This document shows, piece by piece, positions 19,256 to 30,749 of a stretch of 64,000 nt of DNA. Position numbers and translations under genes: made by a program. How positions within the stretch are numbered: position 1 is the stretch's first letter; every line of letters begins with the position of its first letter. The notes beneath the pieces are model-generated. The model worked only from the letters and a program-made list of their open reading frames with translations. It ran no database searches and had not been told where the DNA came from. Source of the DNA: Oncomelania hupensis (Eukaryota > Mollusca > Gastropoda > Littorinimorpha > Pomatiopsidae). The stretch lies in contig CM072513.1 of the NCBI GenBank assembly GCA_036898135.1, positions 18,720,286 to 18,784,285 on the forward strand, written 5' to 3'.

Positions 19256-21845
19256 TCTATCCTATCCTATCCTGTCTGTAACAAACCGGATTTTTAGTTG
19301 GACAGTTACTTGTATCGCTTTGAACAGCCACAAAGTGACGATTTCAAATTAAGAAGTTATAATTGTTATTTCTAATGCCTGTACTTGTAGTTTGTATAAT
19401 TTTGACGTCAGGGTTTTAAGTTTCGTCATGGATGACGAAAACTTTTGATATGTTGTTTTAGTTCGTTGTTGGGAGTGACTGAGTCGTGTATCTGTTTGTC
19501 TTACCGTCAATTGTTTTATTGTAGTTTGCAAAATAGGATAAACAATGTTGGTGGATTTCTACTTCACCATGCCAGAAGGGACAAAAGTGTTTTGACATCG
19601 GCAGGGTGTGCCACGCTGGTTTCCCAAACTCCACCAATCTAGGTACATGGGACACCAAACAGTCGTTGAGCACCCGGACTCAGGACCTGCCGTCCCGAAC
19701 TCACATGCAATCCTAGAAACAAAAAGTGTTATTGCAAAGCACGGCAGCTTTACGAGAGGACAGATGGACTGTGCGAGGACGGTTTGATCTGTGACCCCGG
19801 CACGCAATATATATATTACTGGCAACTCTTGAAAGAAGGAATCTGTTTGCGCCTAACATTATTAACTGATTTTCTGACCCACGTATGCTGCTTTTGGTTG
19901 GCCTGCTCTACAGGAATGTGAAGACATCGTTTCCATTGGTCTTCTGTCCGACTAACAGTTTCGTTTCGACGATGGACGCCTGACCCGTGTGTGGTAGTCA
20001 GATACAGATAACATTTCATTTTGATTATACGGAACTATGACCTTTGAAGTGATACTTGTTGTGTTTTCTGAGGAGTCGTTGTTGTCAGTGTTTGTGTGTG
20101 TGTGGAGGGAATGAATATACAAACTAACATTTTATCATTTAGTTTCGTTGGGGATTATATGAGTGCGTGCGCGTGAATGTTTGGAATTCCATCTTTGACA
20201 ATTTGGCGAGCCTGCGTTTTAGTATTAATTTTTAGAAGTTAATCTGAACCTTCTTCTGATTGTAAACTATATGTTTTGTTGACTCATAGATTAGATATAA
20301 TGAATTGAAATGTTTAAAAAAAAAAAAAAATTATTCTAAACAAATAATTTTTTTTCCCCCGGAGAATGGGGTGATGTAACAAACCGGATTTTTAGTTGGA
20401 CAGTTACTTGTATCGCTTTGAACAGCCACAAAGTGACGATTTCAAATTAAGAAGTTATAATTGTTATTTCTAATGCCTGTACTTGTAGTTTGTATAATTT
20501 TGACGTCAGGGTTTTAAGTTTCGTCATGGATGACGAAAACTTTTGATATGTTGTTTTAGTTCGTTGTTGGGAGTGACTGAGTCGTGTATCTGTTTGTCTT
20601 ACCGTCAATTGTTTTATTGTAGTTTGCAAAATAGGATAAACAATGTTGGTGGATTTCTACTTCACCATGCCAGAAGGGACAAAAGTGTTTTGACATCGGC
20701 AGGGTGTGCCACGCTGGTTTCCCAAACTCCACCAATCTAGGTACATGGGACACCAAACAGTCGTTGAGCACCCGGACTCAGGACCTGCCGTCCCGAACTC
20801 ACATGCAATCCTAGAAACAAAAAGTGTTATTGCAAAGCACGGCAGCTTTACGAGAGGACAGATGGACTGTGCGAGGACGGTTTGATCTGTGACCCCGGCA
20901 CGCAATATATATATTACTGGCAACTCTTGAAAGAAGGAATCTGTTTGCGCCTAACATTATTAACTGATTTTCTGACCCACGTATGCTGCTTTTGGTTGGC
21001 CTGCTCTACAGGAATGTGAAGACATCGTTTCCATTGGTCTTCTGTCCGACTAACAGTTTCGTTTCGACGATGGACGCCTGACCCGTGTGTGGTAGTCAGA
21101 TACAGATAACATTTCATTTTGATTATACGGAACTATGACCTTTGAAGTGATACTTGTTGTGTTTTCTGAGGAGTCGTTGTTGTCAGTGTTTGTGTGTGTG
21201 TGGAGGGAATGAATATACAAACTAACATTTTATCATTTAGTTTCGTTGGGGATTATATGAGTGCGTGCGCGTGAATGTTTGGAATTCCATCTTTGACACT
21301 GTCCCATAACCCGAAGGTCGTAGGGGCACCACAGATGATCGTTTAACCAGCATACTCCATCTTTCTCTGTCCTCAGCAGCCCTCATGGCTTCGCTCAGTG
21401 TCAAACCAGTCCATTCTCGAATGTTGTCCTCCCACCTCTTTTTCGGTCTCCCCCTTCTTCTACCTCCTTGCACTGTGCCTTGCAGAATGGTCTTTGCAAG
21501 GCCTGATGATCTGGTGACGTGGCCATACCATCGGAGTTTCCGTTTCTTCACCACTGTGAGCAGGTCATCGTGTTGTCCAATGGCTTGTGTGATGGTCTGT
21601 CGGACTTCGTTGTTGGTGATGTGTTGGGTATAGGAAATGCACAGAAGTCTTCTGTAGCACCTCATCTCCATGCTTTGTATTCTTCGTTGGAGATCTGCTG
21701 TGAGGGTCCATGCTTCGCAAGCATATAGGAAGATGGAGATGACCAGAGAGCGCAGCAGTCTTACTTTGGAATGTAGACTGATGGTTCTGTCTTTCCAAAT
21801 GGGCTTCAACCTTGTCAGGGCAGCAGTTGTTTGTGCGATCCTGGA
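19256..21845 (-). pseudogene. RTE-type LINE 3' fragment, split by an LTR element
   Basis: The (ggata)n tail lies at 19256-19276 and the coding part at 21304-21845, minus strand. The coding part retains RTE residues from WKDRTISLHSKVRLLRS to WEDNIREWTGLTLSEAMR. The two parts are separated by the LTR element 19277-21298 and its 5-bp duplication ctgtc. The 5' end is truncated at about 21845. Confidence 0.9.
19277..21298 (+). mobile_element. Non-autonomous LTR retrotransposon with no coding region
   Basis: Two 924-bp LTRs (19277-20200 and 20375-21298) begin TGTAACAAACC and end TTTGACA, and no difference between them was noticed. Between them are only 174 bp: a primer-binding region TTGGCGAGCCTGCG at 20203 and a purine-rich ggagaatggggtga before the 3' LTR. 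The 5-bp target duplication is ctgtc (19272-19276, 21299-21303). No gag or pol remains, so mobilisation must be in trans. Near-identity of the LTRs implies very recent insertion. Confidence 0.93.
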
Positions 21846-21847
21846 TA

Positions 21848-21920
21848 TCTATCTATGGATATTTTTCTTTTTAATTTAGGCTTTTTACTTTTAACTTATT
21901 TATTATTATTATTCTTATTT

Positions 21921-21997
<77 letters not shown>

Positions 21998-22020
21998 TGT
22001 ACTACTACTACTACTAATTA

Positions 22021-22089
<69 letters not shown>

Positions 22090-22157
22090 TATCTTATATC
22101 AAATTTTCTTTTAAAATCTTGGTGTTTTTTATGATTTCTATTTGTATTATACTATAT

Positions 22158-22232
<75 letters not shown>

Positions 22233-22552
22233 AGGATCGGGATGGGGTGGTACGTGTAGGTAAAAGGGGGCTACGGGTATGTTTAAAGGGGCATGGGTAG
22301 GCATAACGGGGATACGGGTATATATAAGGGGGTATGGTGATGGTCTATTCCTTTCATCCATACCTGCGAAACGATCAATGGGGAAGTATCAAGGAGGGTA
22401 CAGGTAGGTTACAAGGGGGGTACGGAAGGTATCAAGGGGGTTTGGGGAGGTATCAAGTGGGTTCGGGGAGGTATTAAGGGGGTATGGTGAGCCATCACGG
22501 GGAGGGGGACGGGGAGATATCAGGGGGGTGGGGGTATGGGAACCAAAACCAC
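21848..22552 (+). repeat. Duplicated unit 1: (TAC)n/(TTA)n tract plus G-rich minisatellite
   Basis: Contains (TAC)n at 21921-22016, (TTA)n at 22024-22086 and 22160-22229, and from 22235 an irregular G-rich repeat of ~17-18 bp (aggtatcaagggggtatgg). It is matched block for block by 22965-23640. No genes. Confidence 0.9.
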
Positions 22553-22945
22553 TAGTCTATATATATATAAATTGCTTAGCCGGAAGTCCTTCTTCGCCTC
22601 TACTATAAGGTTTGTCCGGTATGGACGCTGATCTGGGCAGGTGCCGGGCTCTGCGAGTCGGCCTACTGTGCGCTCAAAACCAGCGAAATCGTTATAGCCG
22701 ACATTTCCTTACCGAACGTTTAACCGTTTCTGAGATAAATAAATAAACAAAATGTCCACAAACTGCAATAGCCTCATTCCGCGCGCTTCCATTAAAAATC
22801 AAATTGAGGTTTCAGCATGTTTTCCCATATATACCAAAAAATTGATGTTCTTTTACGAATCCTTGGTAGCTTAATTAGTAAAACATCCGCCTACCGTGCA
22901 GGGCGACCCAAGTTCAAATCTCACGCGGGCCATATTTTTTTTATT
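22553..22945 (+). repeat. Dispersed repeat with tRNA-like 3' part, copy 2
   Basis: Homologous to 18717-19245. The tRNA-like end is at 22860-22935. It lies between the two G-rich duplicated units, so the local order is unit 1 - this repeat - unit 2. Confidence 0.75.
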
Positions 22946-22964
22946 TTTTTTTTCACTACAATAT

Positions 22965-23001
22965 GGATATTTTTCTTTTTAATTTAGGCTTTTTACCTTT
23001 A

Positions 23002-23092
<91 letters not shown>

Positions 23093-23124
23093 GTTATTAT
23101 TATTATTAATATTATTATTATTAA

Positions 23125-23186
<62 letters not shown>

Positions 23187-23248
23187 CAAATTTTCTTTTA
23201 AAACATTGGTGTTTTTTATGATTTCTATTTGTATTATTCTATATTCAA

Positions 23249-23298
<50 letters not shown>

Positions 23299-23640
23299 AG
23301 GATCGGGATGGGGTGGTACGTGTAGGTAAAAGGGGGCTACGGGTAGGTTTAAAGGGGCATGGGTAGGCATAACGGGGATACGGGTATATATAAGGGGGTA
23401 TGGTGATGGTCGATTCCTTTCATCCATACCTGCGAAACGATCAACGGGGAAGTATCAAGGAGGGTACAGGTAGGTTACAAGGGGGGTACGGAAGGTATCA
23501 AGGGGGTATGGGGAGGTATCAAGTGGGTTCGGGGAGGTATCAAGGGGGTATGGTGAGGCATCATGGGGAGGGGGACTGGGAGATATCAGGGGGGGGGTAT
23601 GGAGAGGTATCAAGGGGGATATGGGGAGGTATCATCGTCC
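22965..23640 (+). repeat. Duplicated unit 2: (ATT)n tract plus G-rich minisatellite
   Basis: Second copy of the 21848-22552 unit, with a longer ATT tract (23007-23185) and more G-rich repeats (23310-23635). The GGGG runs are frequent enough to allow G-quadruplexes. Confidence 0.9.
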
Positions 23641-24137
23641 AAATGAAACTCGCTGACAACAGTTGTCTCTCTGTCTACATTTTAAACAGCAACCTGTGTA
23701 CCCTGGCTTGCCAGGGTACAAAACCACTAGTGTTAATAATTCTGTCAGTGAAAAACTGGAGGTATAAACTACCCGTTGTATGAGCGGCCTTTGTCGTGAA
23801 TTTATATTCACGACCTCGGGTTGAAGAGCTTTTCAACTCTACATAATAATGATAATGGTGATTACTGCTTCTGTGACGTCAAGAACGTTATTTAACTCGC
23901 CTAAGACGTGTAACAAGCAAGGAAATGATTGTGCAATCACGTCCATACATCACCACTGTTGTCCTGAGGAAATGTTCTAGTCAGTCTCGTGGTGGTAACA
24001 TGGATTACTACTGAATCGGGGCTATTATTCTATACGTACATAACATTTGGCTAGGTTTTAGAATTAAATCTTAGAATAGGTGTTTTTTTTTCTTTTTAAA
24101 TATTTAACTACATTTTCCATAATCTTAGTGTCCTATA

Positions 24138-24640
24138 AGATACAAGATAAGATAAGATAAAATAAGACAACTTTATTATCTTTTACAAGAAATTACATTG
24201 TGGTGTACAATTACAATCAACAAGGAATAAACATCACAATAATAATAACAACACAGCACAGTCACACATGAATATAATTACACTTATGCATGCTAATATT
24301 AAACGACAGCAAATGTTAAATGAAATTATTTTGGGCAAAAAAACACACTCTCACACACATACATGTCATTTATTAAGTAATGAGACAGCCTTTGGGATAA
24401 AACTGTTTTTCGTTCTGAGAGTTCTGACCCTTGGTGTTTGGTAGCGTCTTCCAGAAGGAAGGAGCTGGAAGTGGTGCGCAAGCACATGAGTGCTATCCAG
24501 CACAATGCAACTGGCTTTCCGCACAACACGTCTTTCACACAACACCTGCAGACTCTCTTGTTTCACTCCCACAACCCTCCCACAGACTTTCACCACTCGA
24601 TCCAGCACACTTTTGTTTTTTTACTCACAAACTTCCATAA
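24138..24640 (-). pseudogene. LINE reverse-transcriptase C-terminal fragment, copy 2
   Basis: Same family as 6380-7370: LLPSGRRYQTPRVRTLRTKNSF and LDRVVKVCGRVVGVK on the minus strand, with a (TTATC)n 3' tail at 24138-24165. About 500 bp, truncated at the 5' end. Confidence 0.7.
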
Positions 24641-25297
24641 GATGATTCATTCCATAAAGATGAATGATTGTCCTCATCTACAGAAGAAAATGTTGACATG
24701 TGGGTGGCATAATAACCTAATAGGCCTATATGAAACACGACACATGACAATACAACCGTCAATTAAAGCATCCAACACGACCTCACAATTCATCCCCATC
24801 AGCATTCTCAAACACTGTTATAAAGATAACATATATACTGCCATATAAATTTAAAAATAAACTTTATTTATGACTAAACAGGAATTATAATAGATGAACT
24901 AAATGTATTAAAATGAATATAAGGTTTTACAATACAAGTCATCATTAAAACAATCAACAAGAATGCAGTAATAGTTCAAGTATTCAAAAGTAAGGTTTAA
25001 AAATACGTATATAAAATAAGATAAGGCATTAATGTTGTCATTAGAAAAGGGCAAAAATTACTACAATGTTTAAATAACAAAAATAATGCATAGTATCACA
25101 TTCTGTGTGATGCTGAAAAGACGTAAAATGCAAGATTGATTCGATTGAATCACTAATTGATCGGTTGGTGTTTATTGTGATCTACATGTATGATGAGTTT
25201 ACTTCATTGAAGTAAGCATAATTTACAGGTATACAGATTTGTTCTTTTCGGAGTTCAGTATCTTACACCCATCTCCAACACTTTTGTATCCTGTTAC
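24641..25297. other. AT-rich stretch without recognised features
   Basis: No open frame, RNA-like structure or repeat was recognised in this 650-bp interval. Confidence 0.5.
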
Positions 25298-25385
25298 CAA
25301 GGACAGAATCTATCTGATAGACCAGCGCCTTGAGCAGCTCTTGAGCTGGAAAAGCGCTAAATAACATTGATTTTTTAATGAGTGA
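25298..25385 (+). repeat. SINE family B, 3' fragment
   Basis: Only the tail block is present: ccagcgccttgagcagctc, then gagctggaaaagcgcta, then an AT-rich end. Confidence 0.65.
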
Positions 25386-25579
25386 ATAAAATCACCGGAA
25401 TTCCCAAGTAGAAACAGGAACAGTGGAATGAACCTCTGTTTAACCTAAACCTTTTACCTTTTAATTTTTATTTTGTGTGGGCGTTTTTATTATCACAACA
25501 TTTATACGCATACCATTTTTGACCCGAGATGCAGCTTTTGTATGAAATACCTAACCAAAACCAGTTTAAACACTTTCTA

Positions 25580-26350
25580 TGACGGCCTACTAGCGCCAAA
25601 ACCTGATAATTATAAATATCATGAGATAATTACAATTATCATGAGATAATTACAATTATCATGTGATAATCACAATTATCATTGAAAAATTACAAATATA
25701 ATCGCGTGATCCTGTTTAATTTTTCGTGTTGGCTCTAGCAATCTGCGTCAAAAGCGAAAATTGTAATTATCACTTAATAGAGTTTTCACTTGATATCATG
25801 CTTAATTCTGGCTAAGGCGGCTTACTAGCGCCAAAACTTGCATTCACAGATATCGGTGATAATAGTCTTTAAAACGTGTTCTGTGTAATTCCCATACATG
25901 GCGGCCTACTAGCGTCAAAACCTGATAATTACACATATCAAGGGATAATTACAAATATCAATGAAATATTTACAATTAATACGTAAAATTTTTAATTATC
26001 AAGTGAACATTTAAATTTTCAGTTTTGGCGCATTCTCAGACGGATTGCTAGAGCCAAAGCTAAAAATTGAAAATGATAACGCGAAGATAGTTGTAATGTT
26101 TCAATGACAATTGTAATTATCCCTTAATAATTGTAATTGCCCTATGATATTTGTAATTATCTCATTATATTTATAATTGTCTCATGATGTTTGTAATTAT
26201 CAGGTTTTAGCGATAGGAAGGCGTGGAAAATACTGATAATTATTAATGAACACTGTGGATTACCGGTATCTCTGTAAATTACACCAAACACGTTTAATTT
26301 CAAGTATCTCGTGATACTGGTAACTCTCGATTTTGGCGCTAGTAGGTCTA
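25580..26350. repeat. Fold-back repeat cluster (ggcctactagcgccaaaac ends)
   Basis: The block ggc(c/t)tactagcg(c/t)caaaac occurs at 25582, 25822 and 25904, and as its complement at 26330 and, degraded, at 26203. Next to it are many near-copies of 'ataattacaaatatcat' in direct orientation on the left half and inverted on the right half. A second inverted pair, ttggctctagcaatctg (25730) and its complement (26050), is nested inside. The whole is a long imperfect palindrome, probably one or two nested fold-back MITEs. Confidence 0.7.
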
Positions 26351-26546
26351 AGAGTGTACGATTTGCTTATATATCCATATATTTTTGTGTGTATAATGTT
26401 TCCATTTAAGCGCCGTCTCCGAAAATTCCAAAAGTTCTGCAATGGGAATGAATAGCTTGTGTCCCTTAGAATAAAAGAGCAGATGAAACGCAACTTTACT
26501 CCTTTCAATGAGAGTATAAACCGAGGTCTAGTCTGTGCACGCCCGA

Positions 26547-27365
26547 GGGGGGGCATTCTCGCGGCGATCGCCGTCCGAGCAAGAGTGGCAGTCTTGCTCT
26601 GCGCAGGGGCGCTCTCCATTCTGACTGAGGACTTAGCCACACTTCTTGCCATTCTGAGGTCGAGACCAGTGGGAGTCCAATGTCAGTCCGGCTTTGCTAC
26701 CTGCGGGGAAACTACTAGGAGTATCGTTCAGTCCCACAGACATGGCGGCATATAGAGATGTGGAGGACGCACCGTCCCATGGGTGCGGTCCGGAAGTCAA
26801 CATCACCGCCACTGCCTGTGGGTGATCCCGACACGTATCTCCGATACAACCTACAAACTTCATTTTCTTCCTGTTGGGCTCCCCTGGCCTGGCGGCGTGC
26901 ACTGTGCGCGGAGGAGCCCGCCTCGCTACGTCTGCGCTCGTCTGGTCATCGGCTGCCCACCCTCTTTTTCTGTGATTGTGCAACGCAGGGCTCCCTGTGG
27001 AGATTGGCAACCTCCGGACGACAGCTTGTACTTGGTCACCTCTATCCAGCTCCAGTGGCACTCCTCCTCGCGGACGGTCTTGGCGTACTCTGCGGCACCC
27101 TTATTTCACCCTGACACCTTATCGTCATCTGACCATCTTATTACAGCTCGTCCTTCCACAGCAACCTTCTCATCGTGATTTTCTTCTGTTGTCGCAGCTG
27201 CTTTATGCGCTCCATCCTCATGCGACCTCCAAACTGCAAAATGATTTCTTACTTCATTCTGCCATCAACTATACCACAAGACTTCTTATTCCTATGGTTA
27301 TCATCTCTCCTTGTCTCCTATACGCAACGTGTCCGGAGACGTTAATCTACCCACTGAACTGAACC
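26547..27365 (+). mobile_element. 819-bp GC-rich retroposon ending in the hairpin module
   Basis: Inserted into the SINE with a 10-bp duplication gcacgcccga (26537-26546, 27366-27375). The 3' end is GTCTCC...GGAGAC (27313-27340), then gttaatctac, then ccactgaactgaacc. Several overlapping open frames of 80-140 codons exist on both strands because the DNA is GC-rich. None was recognised. It may be a SINE or a truncated LINE. Confidence 0.7.
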
Positions 27366-27465
27366 GCACGCCCGACTTCCCTCATTCCCGCTCGCCCAGG
27401 ATTGGGCTCAGTAGTCTGGTCGTCAGACTAATGCGCCCAAAGTTTGTAAGTGAGAGCCCCGGGCG

Positions 27466-28448
27466 CGAACTTGTTTTTTCCAAACTAGTTCCAGTCATTC
27501 GCCGAAAAAGGCAATCACCGAAGTCGAACGAAGCTCTCCGATGTGTTACGAAATGATGCTTGCATAACTATGACTAGTTAGACATTAAAAATGGTCGCAG
27601 TTGCTTCTGATTCTGTTGGATTTACACAGATTAGCATTTCGCAACGGTGTACTTTGTTAAGAGATGCGCATAATTATTATCGACCATATTTAATAGTTGC
27701 GTCCCTTGCATTGGTTTTGTTAGTTCTCAGCAGTAGACTAATAATAGCATTCACCATTTCCTGCCTAGAATCAAGTAGTCAGTGTTATATGCATAGCCTA
27801 TGATAGGCCTAATCTACATTATATATATATTATAAGTCAGTCTCCGCGCAGCGAAGAAGCGTCACTAGCTGAATATAATTATTAGGCCTGTATTGTTTAT
27901 TTTATACGTAAATAAATGTATAAACTATATCTATTCCAGTTAATAATATTTAGGCCTATACTATAAAATAAAAATGTCACTGTTTTTTGTTTTTTTTTGA
28001 GACCAATAAACTTGCTTTCCCTTGTTTTGTTGAAGGGACATCACCGTGTCCATCGCGCTTTGAAATTTTGTAATGTTTTTATTGTTGATATAGATGTGAA
28101 ATATCTGTGTGTGTGTGTGTGTGTGTGTGTGTAGGTGTGTGTGTGTGCATTATGTGTTATGTATTAATTTTACACTTTATTACTAATTGCGTCAGTATAT
28201 TAATCATCATAAAATAATAATAATAATAATAACTGCTTCAAAATGCGAATCTCGACTTGACTTACAGCTTGAAGCTGTGCAGATCGAAACAAAATTAGAT
28301 CTAGAAGCAAGGATGTTTCACGTAGTCCTGCAAGCATTCGTTCGTAAAACATCGGATAGCTTCGCTTGGCTCGGATAGCTTCGTTCGACTTCGGTGATCG
28401 CCTTTTTCGGCGAATGACTGGAACTAGTTTGGAAAAAACAACTTTGCG
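27466..28448. mobile_element. Non-autonomous TIR DNA transposon, MULE-like
   Basis: About 983 bp with terminal inverted repeats of roughly 75-100 bp: ttgttttttccaaactagtt, then ccagtcattcgccgaaaaag, on the left, and the complement on the right at 28365-28445. The flanking duplication is ccccgggcg (27457-27465, 28449-28457), extendable to 10 bp with a preceding g. Long TIRs with 9-10 bp duplications suggest Mutator-like elements. The interior has (GT)n at 28104-28146 and no transposase. Confidence 0.8.
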
Positions 28449-28947
28449 CCCCGGGCGGCTTTGACTTAAGTCCTGTATCGGCCAGCGCCTTGAGCAGCTC
28501 TTGAGCTAGAAAAGCGCTATATAAGAACGAATAAATAAATAAATATTATAAATTTTTTAAACATGTACTAACATGCCCCAAGGCTTTGTGGTGACTTAAC
28601 CAAGGATGAGAATTGTAATGCCAGTGGAACTGAGTGTGGCGCGTTATATTACTGCATTTGCTTGACTCGCACTCTGATGTTAGCAAGGAAGCCTATGTCT
28701 TTTAAAGCTGATTACACACCCACCGGAAAGATTTCACCTCCCAAAAACGTGGATTTTAGTACACTCCTCTATGATCGTACTCTATCTAAAAGTAAATGTT
28801 TGCGGAATGAAGAAAAGACCTCTGACTCACTGTAAACAAACGATTACAGAATTGCAAGAGCTTAAGTTCTTCACAAACAGTCTTCAAATCAGAATAATAG
28901 CATTTAAGGTGAAAGAGCGCACCAGATATCCTTCTATTAAGACATTT

Positions 28948-29003
28948 CAACACACACACACACACACGCATACACACCCACCCACACACCCACACACACA
29001 CTT
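28948..29003. repeat. (CA)n-rich microsatellite
   Basis: CA units with interspersed CC and GC changes. Confidence 0.95.
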
Positions 29004-29311
29004 TATTCTAACAAATTTTGTATTCTGTATATAAACAGAATCTCCTGTGTCTGAACTCTGAAGTAACACTTAAGTCGAGATCACGACCCTGACACGCTGC
29101 TCTATTCTCATATTTACACAGATCCACTTATAAGAATACAGTTAAGATGCTCCTATTGATCACAGTCGCCCGAACCTTCCCTATATGACAGTGCTTACAC
29201 AGGGAGGGTACATTTGGTGTAGAAGAGCTTTTGATTCATGTTTTCCCAGCATTTAATGCGTTAGGCCTAATTCGGTCAAGCCAAAAGAAAGAAATCATAC
29301 TGAAGTGAAAA

Positions 29312-29640
29312 AGGGTTGTCGTGGTGGCACAGTGGATCAATCCCCTGTTTCTGAGGCCGAAGGTCGCGGGTTCGGATCCCGCCATGGCTGAACGTAGGTG
29401 TGGCTGAGGCGTTACGAGACCGATGGTTGTCTCCAGGGACCGGGGTTATGAAAAACGCTACCAATAGTCGGACGACGTTCAGTTCGGACGCCTATGAAGT
29501 CAACCGAGCAATGCCGCCTACTGGGTGCAGGGTATGAGCGTGCGACTTGGATGTCGCTCAACCTGTTCCAGTTTTAGCACTATTCGTGCTTTCAATCCCA
29601 TCAACCCCGTGGCTTCCCCGTACTTTCGATTTTGATTTTG
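29312..29640 (+). repeat. tRNA-derived SINE
   Basis: The segment tcgtggtggcacagtggat ... gtcgcgggttcggatcccg is strongly tRNA-like, with box A tggcacagtgg and box B ggttcggatcc. The body follows to about 29640. The acceptor stem is not conserved. Confidence 0.7.
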
Positions 29641-30667
29641 TTGCATAACATGGAATGAACCGTGTGTGTGTGTGTGAGGGTGTGTGTGGGTGTGGGTGTG
29701 TGTGAGTGTGAATGTGTGTTGTTTGTGTGAATGTGCGTTGTTTTTGGTTAGGTTGATTGCTAATTAATTTTAATAGTGTTTTATTTTCTTTCTTTACATT
29801 AAAGTACTGGTTTTGTTTTTAATACTTTACTCATCTATTACAGTGTTTAAAAATTCCCTTCATTTGGCTGTGCCCCCAAAAAGTCAGCCTTTGAGGTCCA
29901 TTTTCGCTAGTAGTGATTTTCGGAAAGCGATCTTGTACGCAGTTGTTGGCATGGTGTTGGCTGAATAAAGTGGGAAAACTTTATACGACGACTCCTGCCT
30001 TGTTGCTGAGTGAACAGGCTGCGTGGATAAAGGAATTGGAGTTATACATATAAAGATTCAAGCATCGGGGTTGAATCGATACACTTGATTCCCACAACAG
30101 TTTTCTGACGGGTTAGAACTCATTTAATGCGTATCTATGAAATAGGATGAGGAAGAGAGCAACTAAAAAGCAAATGGCTTGCTTCACGCATCTTCAGTTT
30201 TGTTAATTCTACGGAGTGAGTTGGTCAGTCAGTTATGTTAATTTCACGGAGTGAGTTGGTCAGTCAGTTATGAAAGCAGCTCGGTCAATCACCCAGTAAG
30301 TCAAAAAACAAAAAAGAAACTAAGAAAGTCAAACAAGTTTGCGAACAAAGAAGCTATTCATAGAGTTGACAATCGCTCTCATTAAGCTGGCTTTGAGAAA
30401 AGAGAGGTTCCTAATTCTTTTTACCGTGCACATCTGCAATCGCGAGGTTACCATACAAAATTGACATTTGTTTGTATGTTACCTTTTTTTTTCCTTTAAA
30501 TATGGCGTGTGGATTATGTTGTATTTCAAGACTTATCTAGAAATACTCAGAAATAGTCATGGAGAGTCAGCACACATTCGCTCCGTCTTGATTTCTTTCT
30601 CTACGTCACAAACGGGAAAGCCCGTTTGGTCGTTTAACATCCGATTTAACATTTCACCCCGGGCGCT
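29641..30667. other. Unannotated interval with GT-rich tract and a 36-bp doublet
   Basis: GT-rich at 29660-29745. At about 30198-30272 the unit ttcacggagtgagttggtca is present twice in tandem. No genes recognised. Confidence 0.5.
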
Positions 30668-30680
30668 TACATTGGGGTCA

Positions 30681-30749
30681 TTACATTACATTACATTACA
30701 TGATTATTGTTTTGGGTCCAGCTGACTCTTCCGAGCCAAATCAGGACCA
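30681..30749 (-). mobile_element. 69-bp 5'-truncated copy of retroposon X
   Basis: The minus strand reads cctgatttggctcggaagag, then ...aataatcatg and (TAATG)n, identical in layout to the last 65 bp of 31929-32559. It is flanked by a 13-bp duplication tacattggggtca (30668-30680, 30750-30762). Confidence 0.85.

Larger units (their letters stand above)
26495..28555 (+). repeat. SINE family B copy split by two insertions
   Basis: Head at 26495-26546, middle at 27366-27465, tail at 28449-28555. Joined in order they match the continuous copies at 4213-4535 (inverted) and 36262-36575. The gaps are the elements at 26547-27365 and 27466-28448, each with its own target duplication. Confidence 0.8.

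Noticed and set aside
19349..21117. Pairs of identical small ORFs as a duplicated gene
   Set aside because: They lie within two matching LTRs of one element and have no recognisable content.
26633..27178. Host gene on either strand in the GC-rich block
   Set aside because: Overlapping frames occur on both strands, no domain is recognised, and the block is bounded by a 10-bp duplication inside a SINE.
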